Source: Closterium sp. NIES-65
Lineage: Eukaryota; Streptophyta; Zygnematophyceae; Desmidiales; Closteriaceae
Assembly (NCBI GenBank): GCA_948144175.1
Contig: CANXME010000870.1
Coordinates: 1-64,000 of the forward strand
Length of the DNA: 64,000 bases
Direction: 5' to 3'
A program made the position numbers and the translations under genes. The notes under the pieces were generated by a model. That model was given only the letters and a program-made list of their open reading frames with translations, had not been told where the DNA came from and ran no database searches. This document shows positions 37,036-49,640 of this stretch, one piece after another; position 1 is the first letter of the stretch; each line of letters opens with the position of its first letter.

Positions 37036-38325
37036 GGAGGGATCTGAGTGCGGAGGGATCTGAGTGCGGAGGGATCTGAGTGCGGAGGAATCTGAGTGCG
37101 GAGGGATCTGAGTGCAGAGGGATCTGAGTGCAGAGGGATCTGAGTGCGGAGGGATCTGAGTGCAGAGGGATCTGAGTGCAGAGGGATCTGAGTGCGGAGG
37201 GATCTGAGTGCAGAGGGATCTGAGTGCGGAGGGATCTGAGTGCGGAGGGATCTGAGTGCGGAGGGATCTGAGTGCGGAGGGATCTGAGTGCAGAGGGATC
37301 TGAGTGCAGAGGGATCTGAGTGCGGAGGGATCTGAGTGCGGAGGGATCTGAGTGCGGAGGGATCTGAGTGCGGAGGGATCTGAGTGCGGAGGGATCTGAG
37401 TGCGGAGGGATCTGAGTGCAGAGGGATCTGAGTGCAGAGGGATCTGAGTGCAGAGGGATCTGAGTGCGGAGGGATCTGAGTGCGGAGGGATCTGAGTGCG
37501 GAGGGATCTGAGTGCGGAGGGATCTGAGTGCGGAGGGATCTGAGTGCGGAGGGATCTGAGTGCGGAGGGATCTGAGTGCGGAGGGATCTGAGTGCAGAGG
37601 GATCTGAGTGCGGAGGGATCTGAGTGCAGAGGGATCTGAGTGCGGAGGGATCTGAGTGCGGAGGGATCTGAGTGCGGAGGGATCTGAGTGCGGAGGGATC
37701 TGAGTGGGAGGGATCTGAGTGCGGAGGGATCTGAGTGCGGAGGGATCTGAGTGCAGAGGGATCTGAGTGCGGAGGGATCTGAGTGCGGAGGGATCTGAGT
37801 GCGGAGGGATCTGAGTGCGGAGGGATCTGAGTGCGGAGGGATCTGAGTGCAGAGGGATCTGAGTGCGGAGGGATCTGAGTGCGGAGGGATCTGAGTGCGG
37901 AGGGATCTGAGTGCGGAGGGATCTGAGTGCGGAGGGATCTGAGTGCGGAGGGATCTGAGTGCAGAGGGATCTGAGTGCGGAGGGATCTGAGTGCGGAGGG
38001 ATCTGAGTGCAGAGGGATCTGAGTGCAGAGGGATCTGAGTGCAGAGGGATCTGAGTGCAGAGGGATCTGAGTGCGGAGGGATCTGAGTGCAGAGGGATCT
38101 GAGTGCGGAGGGATCTGAGTGCGGAGGGATCTGAGTGCGGAGGGATCTGAGTGCGGAGGGATCTGAGTGCGGAGGGATCTGAGTGCGGAGGGATCTGAGT
38201 GCGGAGGGATCTGAGTGCGGAGGGATCTGAGTGCGGAGGGATCTGAGTGCGGAGGGATCTGAGTGCGGAGGGATCTGAGTGCGGAGGGATCTGAGTGCGG
38301 AGGGATCTGAGTGCGGAGGGATCTG

Positions 38326-38835
38326 AGTGGGAGGGATCTGAGTGCGGAGGGATCTGAGTGCGGAGGGATCTGAGTGCAGAGGGATCTGAGTGCGGAGGGA
38401 TCTGAGTGCGGAGGGATCTGAGTGCGGAGGGATCTGAGTGCGGAGGGATCTGAGTGCGGAGGGATCTGAGTGCAGAGGGATCTGAGTGCGGAGGGATCTG
38501 AGTGCAGAGGGATCTGAGTGCGGAGGGATCTGAGTGCGGAGGGATCTGAGTGCGGAGGGATCTGAGTGCGGAGGGATCTGAGTGGGAGGGATCTGAGTGC
38601 GGAGGGATCTGAGTGCGGAGGGATCTGAGTGCAGAGGGATCTGAGTGCGGAGGGATCTGAGTGCGGAGGGATCTGAGTGCGGAGGGATCTGAGTGCGGAG
38701 GGATCTGAGTGCGGAGGGATCTGAGTGCAGAGGGATCTGAGTGCGGAGGGATCTGAGTGCAGAGGGATCTGAGTGCGGAGGGATCTGAGTGCGGAGGGAT
38801 CTGAGTGCGGAGGGATCTGAGTGCGGAGGGATCTG
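38326..38835 (+). repeat. 16-unit (255-bp) tandem higher-order repeat, two copies
   Basis: Two copies lie side by side at 38,326-38,580 and 38,581-38,835. Each starts with the rare 15-bp unit AGTGGGAGGG (call V, the C is missing) and continues with 15 units. Reading G/A types, both give V GG A GGGGG A G A GGGG, with no difference seen. A related V unit at 37,703 is followed by GG A GGGGG A G and then diverges. Shared rare unit plus identical order of A units indicates a recent block duplication of 16 units rather than independent mutation. The alternative is an assembly-level duplication of one read segment. Confidence 0.82.
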
Positions 38836-39766
38836 AGTGCAGAGGGATCTGAGTGCGGAGGGATCTGAGTGCGGAGGGATCTGAGTGCAGAGGGATCTGA
38901 GTGCAGAGGGATCTGAGTGCAGAGGGATCTGAGTGCGGAGGGATCTGAGTGCAGAGGGATCTGAGTGCAGAGGGATCTGAGTGCAGAGGGATCTGAGTGC
39001 AGAGGGATCTGAGTGCGGAGGGATCTGAGTGCGAGGGATCTGAGTGCGGAGGGATCTGAGTGCGGAGGGATCTGAGTGCAGAGGGATCTGAGTGCAGAGG
39101 GATCTGAGTGCGGAGGGATCTGAGTGCGGAGGGATCTGAGTGCGGAGGGATCTGAGTGCGGAGGGATCTGAGTGCGGAGGGATCTGAGTGCGGAGGGATC
39201 TGAGTGCGGAGGGATCTGAGTGCGGAGGGATCTGAGTGCAGAGGGATCTGAGTGCAGAGGGATCTGAGTGCGGAGGGATCTGAGTGCGGAGGGATCTGAG
39301 TGCGGAGGGATCTGAGTGCAGAGGGATCTGAGTGCGGAGGGATCTGAGTGCGGAGGGATCTGAGTGCAGAGGGATCTGAGTGCAGAGGGATCTGAGTGCG
39401 GAGGGATCTGAGTGCAGAGGGATCTGAGTGCGGAGGGATCTGAGTGCGGAGGGATCTGAGTGCGGAGGGATCTGAGTGCAGAGGGATCTGAGTGCAGAGG
39501 GATCTGAGTGCGGAGGGATCTGAGTGCGGAGGGATCTGAGTGCGGAGGGATCTGAGTGCGGAGGATCTGAGTGCGGAGGGATCTGAGTGCGGAGGGATCT
39601 GAGTGCGGAGGGATCTGAGTGCGGAGGGATCTGAGTGCAGAGGGATCTGAGTGCAGAGGGATCTGAGTGCGGAGGGATCTGAGTGCGGAGGGATCTGAGT
39701 GCGGAGGGATCTGAGTGCAGAGGGATCTGAGTGCGGAGGGATCTGAGTGCGGAGGGATCTGAGTGC

Positions 39767-39894
39767 AGAGGGATCTGAGTGCAGAGGGATCTGAGTGCAG
39801 AGGGATCTGAGTGCGGAGGGATCTGAGTGCGGAGGGATCTGAGTGCAGAGGGATCTGAGTGCAGAGGGATCTGAGTGCAGAGGGATCTGAGTGC
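39767..39894 (+). repeat. 80-bp (5-unit) cassette AAAGG
   Basis: A-type bases at 39,767, 39,783, 39,799 and then 39,847, 39,863, 39,879: AAA GG AAA, an 80-bp step. The same AAA GG AAA order returns at 41,060-41,172, about 1.29 kb to the right. Confidence 0.78.
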
Positions 39895-41059
39895 GGAGGG
39901 ATCTGAGTGCGGAGGGATCTGAGTGCGGAGGGATCTGAGTGCGGAGGGATCTGAGTGCGGAGGGATCTGAGTGCGGAGGGATCTGAGTGCGGAGGGATCT
40001 GAGTGCGGAGGGATCTGAGTGCGGAGGGATCTGAGTGCGGAGGGATCTGAGTGCGGAGGGATCTGAGTGCGAGGGATCTGAGTGCGGAGGGATCTGAGTG
40101 CGGAGGGATCTGAGTGCAGAGGGATCTGAGTGCAGAGGGATCTGAGTGCGGAGGGATCTGAGTGCGGAGGGATCTGAGTGCGGAGGGATCTGAGTGCGGA
40201 GGGATCTGAGTGCGGAGGGATCTGAGTGCGGAGGGATCTGAGTGCAGAGGGATCTGAGTGCAGAGGGATCTGAGTGCGGAGGGATCTGAGTGCGGAGGGA
40301 TCTGAGTGCGAAGGGATCTGAGTGCGGAGGGATCTGAGTGCGGAGGGATCTGAGTGCGGAGGGATCTGAGTGCAGAGGGATCTGAGTGCGGAGGGATCTG
40401 AGTGCGGAGGGATCTGAGTGCGGAGGGATCTGAGTGCGGAGGGATCTGAGTGCGGAGGGATCTGAGTGCGGAGGGATCTGAGTGCGGAGGGATCTGAGTG
40501 CGGAGGGATCTGAGTGCAGAGGGATCTGAGTGCAGAGGGATCTGAGTGCGGAGGGATCTGAGTGCGGAGGGATCTGAGTGCGGAGGGATCTGAGTGCGGA
40601 GGGATCTGAGTGCGGAGGGATCTGAGTGCGGAGGGATCTGAGTGCGGAGGGATCTGAGTGCGGAGGGATCTGAGTGCGGAGGGATCTGAGTGCGGAGGGA
40701 TCTGAGTGCGGAGGGATCTGAGTGCGGAGGGATCTGAGTGCAGAGGGATCTGAGTGCGGAGGGATCTGAGTGCAGAGGGATCTGAGTGCAGAGGGATCTG
40801 AGTGCAGAGGATCTGAGTGCAGAGGGATCTGAGTGCGGAGGGATCTGAGTGCGGAGGGATCTGAGTGCGGAGGGATCTGAGTGCGGAGGGATCTGAGTGC
40901 GGAGGGATCTGAGTGCAGAGGGATCTGAGTGCGGAGGGATCTGAGTGCGGAGGGATCTGAGTGCGGAGGGATCTGAGTGCGGAGGGATCTGAGTGCGGAG
41001 GGATCTGAGTGCGAGGGATCTGAGTGCGGAGGGATCTGAGTGCGGAGGGATCTGAGTGC

Positions 41060-41187
41060 AGAGGGATCTGAGTGCAGAGGGATCTGAGTGCAGAGGGATC
41101 TGAGTGCGGAGGGATCTGAGTGCGGAGGGATCTGAGTGCAGAGGGATCTGAGTGCAGAGGGATCTGAGTGCAGAGGGATCTGAGTGC
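41060..41187 (+). repeat. 80-bp (5-unit) cassette AAAGG, second locus
   Basis: A-type bases at 41,060, 41,076, 41,092 and 41,140, 41,156, 41,172 repeat the AAA GG AAA order found at 39,767-39,879. This is either a dispersed copy or an independent expansion of the same 5-unit register. Confidence 0.78.
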
Positions 41188-43931
41188 GGAGGGATCTGAG
41201 TGCGGAGGGATCTGAGTGCGGAGGGATCTGAGTGCAGAGGGATCTGAGTGCGGAGGGATCTGAGTGCGGAGGGATCTGAGTGCGGAGGGATCTGAGTGCG
41301 AGGGATCTGAGTGCGGAGGGATCTGAGTGCGGAGGGATCTGAGTGCGGAGGGATCTGAGTGCGGAGGGATCTGAGTGCGGAGGGATCTGAGTGCGGAGGG
41401 ATCTGAGTGCGGAGGGATCTGAGTGCGGAGGGATCTGAGTGCGGAGGGATCTGAGTGCGGAGGGATCTGAGTGCGGAGGGATCTGAGTGCGGAGGGATCT
41501 GAGTGCGGAGGGATCTGAGTGCGGAGGGATCTGAGTGCGAGGGATCTGAGTGCAGAGGGATCTGAGTGCGGAGGGATCTGAGTGCGGAGGGATCTGAGTG
41601 CGGAGGGATCTGAGTGCGGAGGGATCTGAGTGCGGAGGGATCTGAGTGCAGAGGGATCTGAGTGCGGAGGGATCTGAGTGCGGAGGGATCTGAGTGCGGA
41701 GGGATCTGAGTGCGGAGGGATCTGAGTGCGGAGGGATCTGAGTGCGGAGGGATCTGAGTGCGGAGGGATCTGAGTGCGGAGGGATCTGAGTGCGGAGGAT
41801 CTGAGTGCGGAGGGATCTGAGTGCGGAGGGATCTGAGTGCGGAGGGATCTGAGTGCGGAGGGATCTGAGTGCAGAGGGATCTGAGTGCGGAGGGATCTGA
41901 GTGCAGAGGGATCTGAGTGCGGAGGGATCTGAGTGCGGAGGGATCTGAGTGCGGAGGGATCTGAGTGCGGAGGGATCTGAGTGCGGAGGGATCTGAGTGC
42001 AGAGGGATCTGAGTGCGGAGGGATCTGAGTGCGGAGGGATCTGAGTGCGGAGGGATCTGAGTGCGGAGGGATCTGAGTGCGGAGGGATCTGAGTGCGGAG
42101 GGATCTGAGTGCGGAGGGATCTGAGTGCGGAGGGATCTGAGTGCGGAGGGATCTGAGTGCGGAGGGATCTGAGTGCGGAGGGATCTGAGTGCGGAGGGAT
42201 CTGAGTGCGGAGGGATCTGAGTGCGGAGGGATCTGAGTGCGGAGGGATCTGAGTGCGGAGGGATCTGAGTGCGGAGGGATCTGAGTGCGGAGGGATCTGA
42301 GTGCGGAGGGATCTGAGTGCGGAGGGATCTGAGTGCAGAGGGATCTGAGTGCGGAGGGATCTGAGTGCGGAGGGATCTGAGTGCGGAGGGATCTGAGTGC
42401 GGAGGGATCTGAGTGCAGAGGGATCTGAGTGCAGAGGGATCTGAGTGCGAGGGATCTGAGTGCGGAGGGATCTGAGTGCGGAGGGATCTGAGTGCGGAGG
42501 GATCTGAGTGCGAGGGATCTGAGTGCGGAGGGATCTGAGTGCGGAGGGATCTGAGTGCAGAGGGATCTGAGTGCGGAGGGATCTGAGTGCGGAGGGATCT
42601 GAGTGCGGAGGGATCTGAGTGCGGAGGGATCTGAGTGCGGAGGGATCTGAGTGCGGAGGGATCTGAGTGCGGAGGGATCTGAGTGCGGAGGGATCTGAGT
42701 GCGGAGGGATCTGAGTGCGGAGGGATCTGAGTGCGGAGGGATCTGAGTGCGGAGGGATCTGAGTGCAGAGGGATCTGAGTGCGGAGGGATCTGAGTGCGG
42801 AGGGATCTGAGTGCGGAGGGATCTGAGTGCGGAGGGATCTGAGTGCGGAGGGATCTGAGTGCAGAGGATCTGAGTGCGGAGGGATCTGAGTGCGGAGGGA
42901 TCTGAGTGCGGAGGGATCTGAGTGCGGAGGGATCTGAGTGCGGAGGGATCTGAGTGCGGAGGGATCTGAGTGCAGAGGGATCTGAGTGCGGAGGGATCTG
43001 AGTGCGGAGGGATCTGAGTGCGGAGGGATCTGAGTGCGGAGGGATCTGAGTGCGGAGGGATCTGAGTGCGGAGGGATCTGAGTGCGGAGGGATCTGAGTG
43101 CAGAGGGATCTGAGTGCGGAGGGATCTGAGTGCGGAGGGATCTGAGTGCAGAGGGATCTGAGTGCGGAGGGATCTGAGTGCGGAGGGATCTGAGTGCAGA
43201 GGGATCTGAGTGCGGAGGGATCTGAGTGCGGAGGGATCTGAGTGCGGAGGGATCTGAGTGCGGAGGGATCTGAGTGCGGAGGGATCTGAGTGCGGAGGGA
43301 TCTGAGTGCGGAGGGATCTGAGTGCGGAGGGATCTGAGTGCGGAGGGATCTGAGTGCGGAGGGATCTGAGTGCAGAGGGATCTGAGTGCGGAGGGATCTG
43401 AGTGCGGAGGGATCTGAGTGCAGAGGGATCTGAGTGCGGAGGATCTGAGTGCGGAGGGATCTGAGTGCGGAGGGATCTGAGTGCGGAGGGATCTGAGTGC
43501 GGAGGGATCTGAGTGCGGAGGGATCTGAGTGCAGAGGGATCTGAGTGCGGAGGGATCTGAGTGCGGAGGGATCTGAGTGCGAGGGATCTGAGTGCGGAGG
43601 GATCTGAGTGCGGAGGGATCTGAGTGCGGAGGGATCTGAGTGCGGAGGGATCTGAGTGCGGAGGGATCTGAGTGCGGAGGGATCTGAGTGCGGAGGGATC
43701 TGAGTGCGGAGGGATCTGAGTGCGGAGGGATCTGAGTGCGGAGGGATCTGAGTGCGGAGGGATCTGAGTGCAGAGGGATCTGAGTGCAGAGGGATCTGAG
43801 TGCGGAGGGATCTGAGTGCGGAGGGATCTGAGTGCGGAGGGATCTGAGTGCGGAGGGATCTGAGTGCGGAGGGATCTGAGTGCGGAGGGATCTGAGTGCG
43901 AGGGATCTGAGTGCGGAGGGATCTGAGTGCA

Positions 43932-44249
43932 GAGGGATCTGAGTGCGGAGGGATCTGAGTGCGGAGGGATCTGAGTGCGGAGGGATCTGAGTGCGGAGGG
44001 ATCTGAGTGCGGAGGGATCTGAGTGCAGAGGGATCTGAGTGCGGAGGGATCTGAGTGCGGAGGGATCTGAGTGCGGAGGGATCTGAGTGCGAGGGATCTG
44101 AGTGCGGAGGGATCTGAGTGCGGAGGGATCTGAGTGCGGAGGGATCTGAGTGCGGAGGGATCTGAGTGCGGAGGGATCTGAGTGCAGAGGGATCTGAGTG
44201 CGGAGGGATCTGAGTGCGGAGGGATCTGAGTGCGGAGGGATCTGAGTGC
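43932..44249 (+). repeat. 159-bp perfect tandem duplication (10 units)
   Basis: Copies at 43,932-44,090 and 44,091-44,249 read the same base for base by eye. Each comprises five G units, one A unit, three G units and one shortened unit (GTGCGAGGG, one G missing), so the block is 159 rather than 160 bp. The copy is flanked on both sides by a shortened unit, G, A order (43,899 and 44,249), suggesting the duplication arose inside a larger repeated context. Confidence 0.82.
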
Positions 44250-47200
44250 GAGGGATCTGAGTGCGGAGGGATCTGAGTGCAGAGGGATCTGAGTGCGGAG
44301 GGATCTGAGTGCGGAGGGATCTGAGTGCGGAGGGATCTGAGTGCGGAGGGATCTGAGTGCGGAGGGATCTGAGTGCGGAGGGATCTGAGTGCGGAGGGAT
44401 CTGAGTGCGGAGGGATCTGAGTGCGGAGGGATCTGAGTGCGGAGGGATCTGAGTGCAGAGGGATCTGAGTGCGGAGGGATCTGAGTGCGGAGGGATCTGA
44501 GTGCAGAGGGATCTGAGTGCGGAGGGATCTGAGTGCGGAGGGATCTGAGTGCGGAGGGATCTGAGTGCGGAGGGATCTGAGTGCAGAGGGATCTGAGTGC
44601 GGAGGGATCTGAGTGCGGAGGGATCTGAGTGCAGAGGGATCTGAGTGCGGAGGGATCTGAGTGCGGAGGGATCTGAGTGCGGAGGGATCTGAGTGCGGAG
44701 GGATCTGAGTGCGGAGGGATCTGAGTGCGGAGGGATCTGAGTGCGGAGGGATCTGAGTGCGGAGGGATCTGAGTGCAGAGGATCTGAGTGCGGAGGGATC
44801 TGAGTGCAGAGGGATCTGAGTGCGGAGGGATCTGAGTGCGGAGGGATCTGAGTGCAGAGGGATCTGAGTGCGGAGGGATCTGAGTGCGGAGGGATCTGAG
44901 TGCGGAGGGATCTGAGTGCAGAGGGATCTGAGTGCGGAGGGATCTGAGTGCGAGGGATCTGAGTGCGGAGGGATCTGAGTGCGGAGGGATCTGAGTGCGG
45001 AGGGATCTGAGTGCGGAGGGATCTGAGTGCGGAGGGATCTGAGTGCGGAGGGATCTGAGTGCGGAGGGATCTGAGTGCAGAGGGATCTGAGTGCGGAGGG
45101 ATCTGAGTGCGGAGGGATCTGAGTGCAGAGGGATCTGAGTGCGGAGGGATCTGAGTGCGGAGGGATCTGAGTGCGGAGGGATCTGAGTGCGGAGGGATCT
45201 GAGTGCGGAGGGATCTGAGTGCGGAGGGATCTGAGTGCAGAGGATCTGAGTGCGGAGGGATCTGAGTGCGGAGGGATCTGAGTGCGGAGGGATCTGAGTG
45301 CGGAGGGATCTGAGTGCGGAGGGATCTGAGTGCGGAGGGATCTGAGTGCGGAGGGATCTGAGTGCGGAGGGATCTGAGTGCGGAGGGATCTGAGTGCGAG
45401 GGATCTGAGTGCGGAGGGATCTGAGTGCGGAGGGATCTGAGTGCGGAGGGATCTGAGTGCAGAGGGATCTGAGTGCGAGGGATCTGAGTGCGGAGGGATC
45501 TGAGTGCGGAGGGATCTGAGTGCGGAGGGATCTGAGTGCGGAGGGATCTGAGTGCGGAGGGATCTGAGTGCGGAGGGATCTGAGTGCGGAGGGATCTGAG
45601 TGCGGAGGGATCTGAGTGCAGAGGGATCTGAGTGCGGAGGGATCTGAGTGCGGAGGGATCTGAGTGCGGAGGGATCTGAGTGCGGAGGGATCTGAGTGCG
45701 GAGGGATCTGAGTGCGGAGGGATCTGAGTGCGGAGGGATCTGAGTGCGGAGGGATCTGAGTGCAGAGGGATCTGAGTGCGGAGGGATCTGAGTGCGGAGG
45801 GATCTGAGTGCGGAGGGATCTGAGTGCGGAGGGATCTGAGTGCAGAGGATCTGAGTGCGGAGGGATCTGAGTGCGGAGGGATCTGAGTGCGGAGGGATCT
45901 GAGTGCAGAGGGATCTGAGTGCGGAGGGATCTGAGTGCGGAGGGATCTGAGTGCAGAGGGATCTGAGTGCGGAGGGATCTGAGTGCGGAGGGATCTGAGT
46001 GCGGAGGGATCTGAGTGCGGAGGGATCTGAGTGCGGAGGGATCTGAGTGCGGAGGGATCTGAGTGCGGAGGGATCTGAGTGCAGAGGGATCTGAGTGCGG
46101 AGGGATCTGAGTGCGGAGGGATCTGAGTGCGGAGGGATCTGAGTGCGGAGGGATCTGAGTGCGGAGGGATCTGAGTGCAGAGGGATCTGAGTGCGGAGGG
46201 ATCTGAGTGCGGAGGGATCTGAGTGCGGAGGGATCTGAGTGCGGAGGGATCTGAGTGCGGAGGGATCTGAGTGCAGAGGGATCTGAGTGCGGAGGGATCT
46301 GAGTGCGGAGGGATCTGAGTGCGGAGGGATCTGAGTGCGGAGGGATCTGAGTGCGGAGGGATCTGAGTGCGGAGGGATCTGAGTGCAGAGGGATCTGAGT
46401 GCGGAGGGATCTGAGTGCGGAGGGATCTGAGTGCGGAGGGATCTGAGTGCGGAGGGATCTGAGTGCGGAGGGATCTGAGTGCGGAGGGATCTGAGTGCGG
46501 AGGGATCTGAGTGCGGAGGGATCTGAGTGCGGAGGGATCTGAGTGCAGAGGGATCTGAGTGCAGAGGGATCTGAGTGCGGAGGGATCTGAGTGCAGAGGG
46601 ATCTGAGTGCGGAGGGATCTGAGTGCGGAGGGATCTGAGTGCGGAGGGATCTGAGTGCGGAGGGATCTGAGTGCGAGGGATCTGAGTGCGGAGGGATCTG
46701 AGTGCGGAGGGATCTGAGTGCGGAGGGATCTGAGTGCGGAGGGATCTGAGTGCGGAGGGATCTGAGTGCGGAGGGATCTGAGTGCGGAGGGATCTGAGTG
46801 CGGAGGGATCTGAGTGCGGAGGGATCTGAGTGCGGAGGGATCTGAGTGCAGAGGGATCTGAGTGCAGAGGGATCTGAGTGCGGAGGGATCTGAGTGCGGA
46901 GGGATCTGAGTGCGGAGGGATCTGAGTGCGGAGGGATCTGAGTGCGGAGGGATCTGAGTGCGAGGGATCTGAGTGCGGAGGGATCTGAGTGCGGAGGGAT
47001 CTGAGTGCGGAGGGATCTGAGTGCGGAGGGATCTGAGTGCGGAGGGATCTGAGTGCGGAGGGATCTGAGTGCGGAGGGATCTGAGTGCGGAGGGATCTGA
47101 GTGCGGAGGATCTGAGTGCGGAGGGATCTGAGTGCGGAGGGATCTGAGTGCGGAGGGATCTGAGTGCGGAGGGATCTGAGTGCGGAGGGATCTGAGTGCA

Positions 47201-48905
47201 GAGGGATCTGAGTGCAGAGGGATCTGAGTGCGGAGGGATCTGAGTGCAGAGGGATCTGAGTGCGGAGGGATCTGAGTGCGAGGGATCTGAGTGCAGGGGA
47301 TCTGAGTGCGGAGGGATCTGAGTGCAGAGGGATCTGAGTGCGGAGGGATCTGAGTGCGGAGGGATCTGAGTGCGGAGGGATCTGAGTGCGGAGGGATCTG
47401 AGTGCGGAGGGATCTGAGTGCGGAGGGATCTGAGTGCGGAGGGATCTGAGTGCGGAGGGATCTGAGTGCGGAGGGATCTGAGTGCGGAGGGATCTGAGTG
47501 CGGAGGGATCTGAGTGCGGAGGGATCTGAGTGCGGAGGATCTGAGTGCGGAGGGATCTGAGTGCAGAGGGATCTGAGTGCGGAGGGATCTGAGTGCGGAG
47601 GGATCTGAGTGCGGAGGGATCTGAGTGCGGAGGGATCTGAGTGCGGAGGGATCTGAGTGCGGAGGGATCTGAGTGCGGAGGGATCTGAGTGCGGAGGGAT
47701 CTGAGTGCAGAGGGATCTGAGTGCGGAGGGATCTGAGTGCAGAGGGATCTGAGTGCGGAGGGATCTGAGTGCGGAGGGATCTGAGTGCGGAGGGATCTGA
47801 GTGCGGAGGGATCTGAGTGCAGAGGGATCTGAGTGCGGAGGGATCTGAGTGCGGAGGGATCTGAGTGCGGAGGGATCTGAGTGCAGAGGGATCTGAGTGC
47901 GGAGGGATCTGAGTGCGGAGGGATCTGAGTGCGGAGGGATCTGAGTGCGGAGGGATCTGAGTGCGGAGGGATCTGAGTGCAGAGGGATCTGAGTGCGGAG
48001 GGATCTGAGTGCGGAGGGATCTGAGTGCGGAGGGATCTGAGTGCGGAGGGATCTGAGTGCAGAGGGATCTGAGTGCGAGGGATCTGAGTGCGGAGGGATC
48101 TGAGTGCGGAGGGATCTGAGTGCGGAGGGATCTGAGTGCAGAGGGATCTGAGTGCGGAGGGATCTGAGTGCGGAGGGATCTGAGTGCGGAGGGATCTGAG
48201 TGCGGAGGGATCTGAGTGCGGAGGGATCTGAGTGCAGAGGGATCTGAGTGCGGAGGGATCTGAGTGCGGAGGGATCTGAGTGCGGAGGGATCTGAGTGCG
48301 GAGGGATCTGAGTGCGGAGGGATCTGAGTGCGGAGGGATCTGAGTGCGGAGGGATCTGAGTGCGGAGGGATCTGAGTGCGGAGGGATCTGAGTGACGAGG
48401 GATCTGAGTGCGGAGGGATCTGAGTGCGGAGGGATCTGAGTGCAGAGGGATCTGAGTGCGGAGGGATCTGAGTGCGGAGGGATCTGAGTGCGGAGGGATC
48501 TGAGTGCGGAGGGATCTGAGTGCGGAGGGATCTGAGTGCGGAGGGATCTGAGTGCGGAGGATCTGAGTGCGGAGGGATCTGAGTGCGGAGGGATCTGAGT
48601 GCGAGGGATCTGAGTGCGGAGGGATCTGAGTGCGGAGGGATCTGAGTGCGGAGGGATCTGAGTGCGGAGGGATCTGAGTGCGGAGGGATCTGAGTGCGGA
48701 GGGATCTGAGTGCGGAGGGATCTGAGTGCGGAGGGATCTGAGTGCGGAGGGATCTGAGTGCGGAGGGATCTGAGTGCAGAGGGATCTGAGTGCGGAGGGA
48801 TCTGAGTGCGGAGGGATCTGAGTGCGGAGGGATCTGAGTGCGGAGGGATCTGAGTGCGGAGGGATCTGAGTGCGGAGGGATCTGAGTGCGGAGGGATCTG
48901 AGTGC

Positions 48906-49640
48906 AGAGGGATCTGAGTGCAGAGGGATCTGAGTGCGGAGGGATCTGAGTGCGGAGGGATCTGAGTGCGGAGGGATCTGAGTGCGGAGGGATCTGAGTG
49001 CGGAGGGATCTGAGTGCGGAGGGATCTGAGTGCGGAGGGATCTGAGTGCGGAGGGATCTGAGTGCGGAGGGATCTGAGTGCGGAGGGATCTGAGTGCGGA
49101 GGGATCTGAGTGCGGAGGGATCTGAGTGCGGAGGGATCTGAGTGCGGAGGGATCTGAGTGCGGAGGGATCTGAGTGCGAGGGATCTGAGTGCGAGGGATC
49201 TGAGTGCGGAGGGATCTGAGTGCGGAGGGATCTGAGTGCGGAGGGATCTGAGTGCAGAGGGATCTGAGTGCGGAGGGATCTGAGTGCGGAGGGATCTGAG
49301 TGCGGAGGGATCTGAGTGCGGAGGGATCTGAGTGCAGAGGGATCTGAGTGCAGAGGGATCTGAGTGCGGAGGGATCTGAGTGCGGAGGGATCTGAGTGCG
49401 GAGGGATCTGAGTGCGGAGGGATCTGAGTGCGGAGGGATCTGAGTGCGGAGGGATCTGAGTGCGGAGGGATCTGAGTGCGGAGGGATCTGAGTGCGGAGG
49501 GATCTGAGTGCGGAGGGATCTGAGTGCGGAGGGATCTGAGTGCGGAGGGATCTGAGTGCGGAGGGATCTGAGTGCGGAGGGATCTGAGTGCGGAGGGATC
49601 TGAGTGCGGAGGGATCTGAGTGCGAGGGATCTGAGTGCGA
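48906..49640 (+). repeat. 27-unit (430-bp) near-duplication ending in double short units
   Basis: Order AA, 15 G units, then two successive short units (GCGAGGG twice, at 49,177 and 49,192) is followed by GGG A GGGG and then AA, 16 G units and again two successive short units (49,623 and 49,638). The second A of each pair lies at 48,922 and 49,352, 430 bp apart. The double short unit is rare elsewhere in the core. The two copies differ by one consensus unit, as expected from unequal exchange. Confidence 0.7.

Noticed and set aside
38326-38835. A single fixed higher-order repeat period for the whole array
   Set aside because: Duplicated blocks have different lengths (5, 10, 16, 17 and 27 units) and do not continue into neighbours, so only local, independent duplications are supported.
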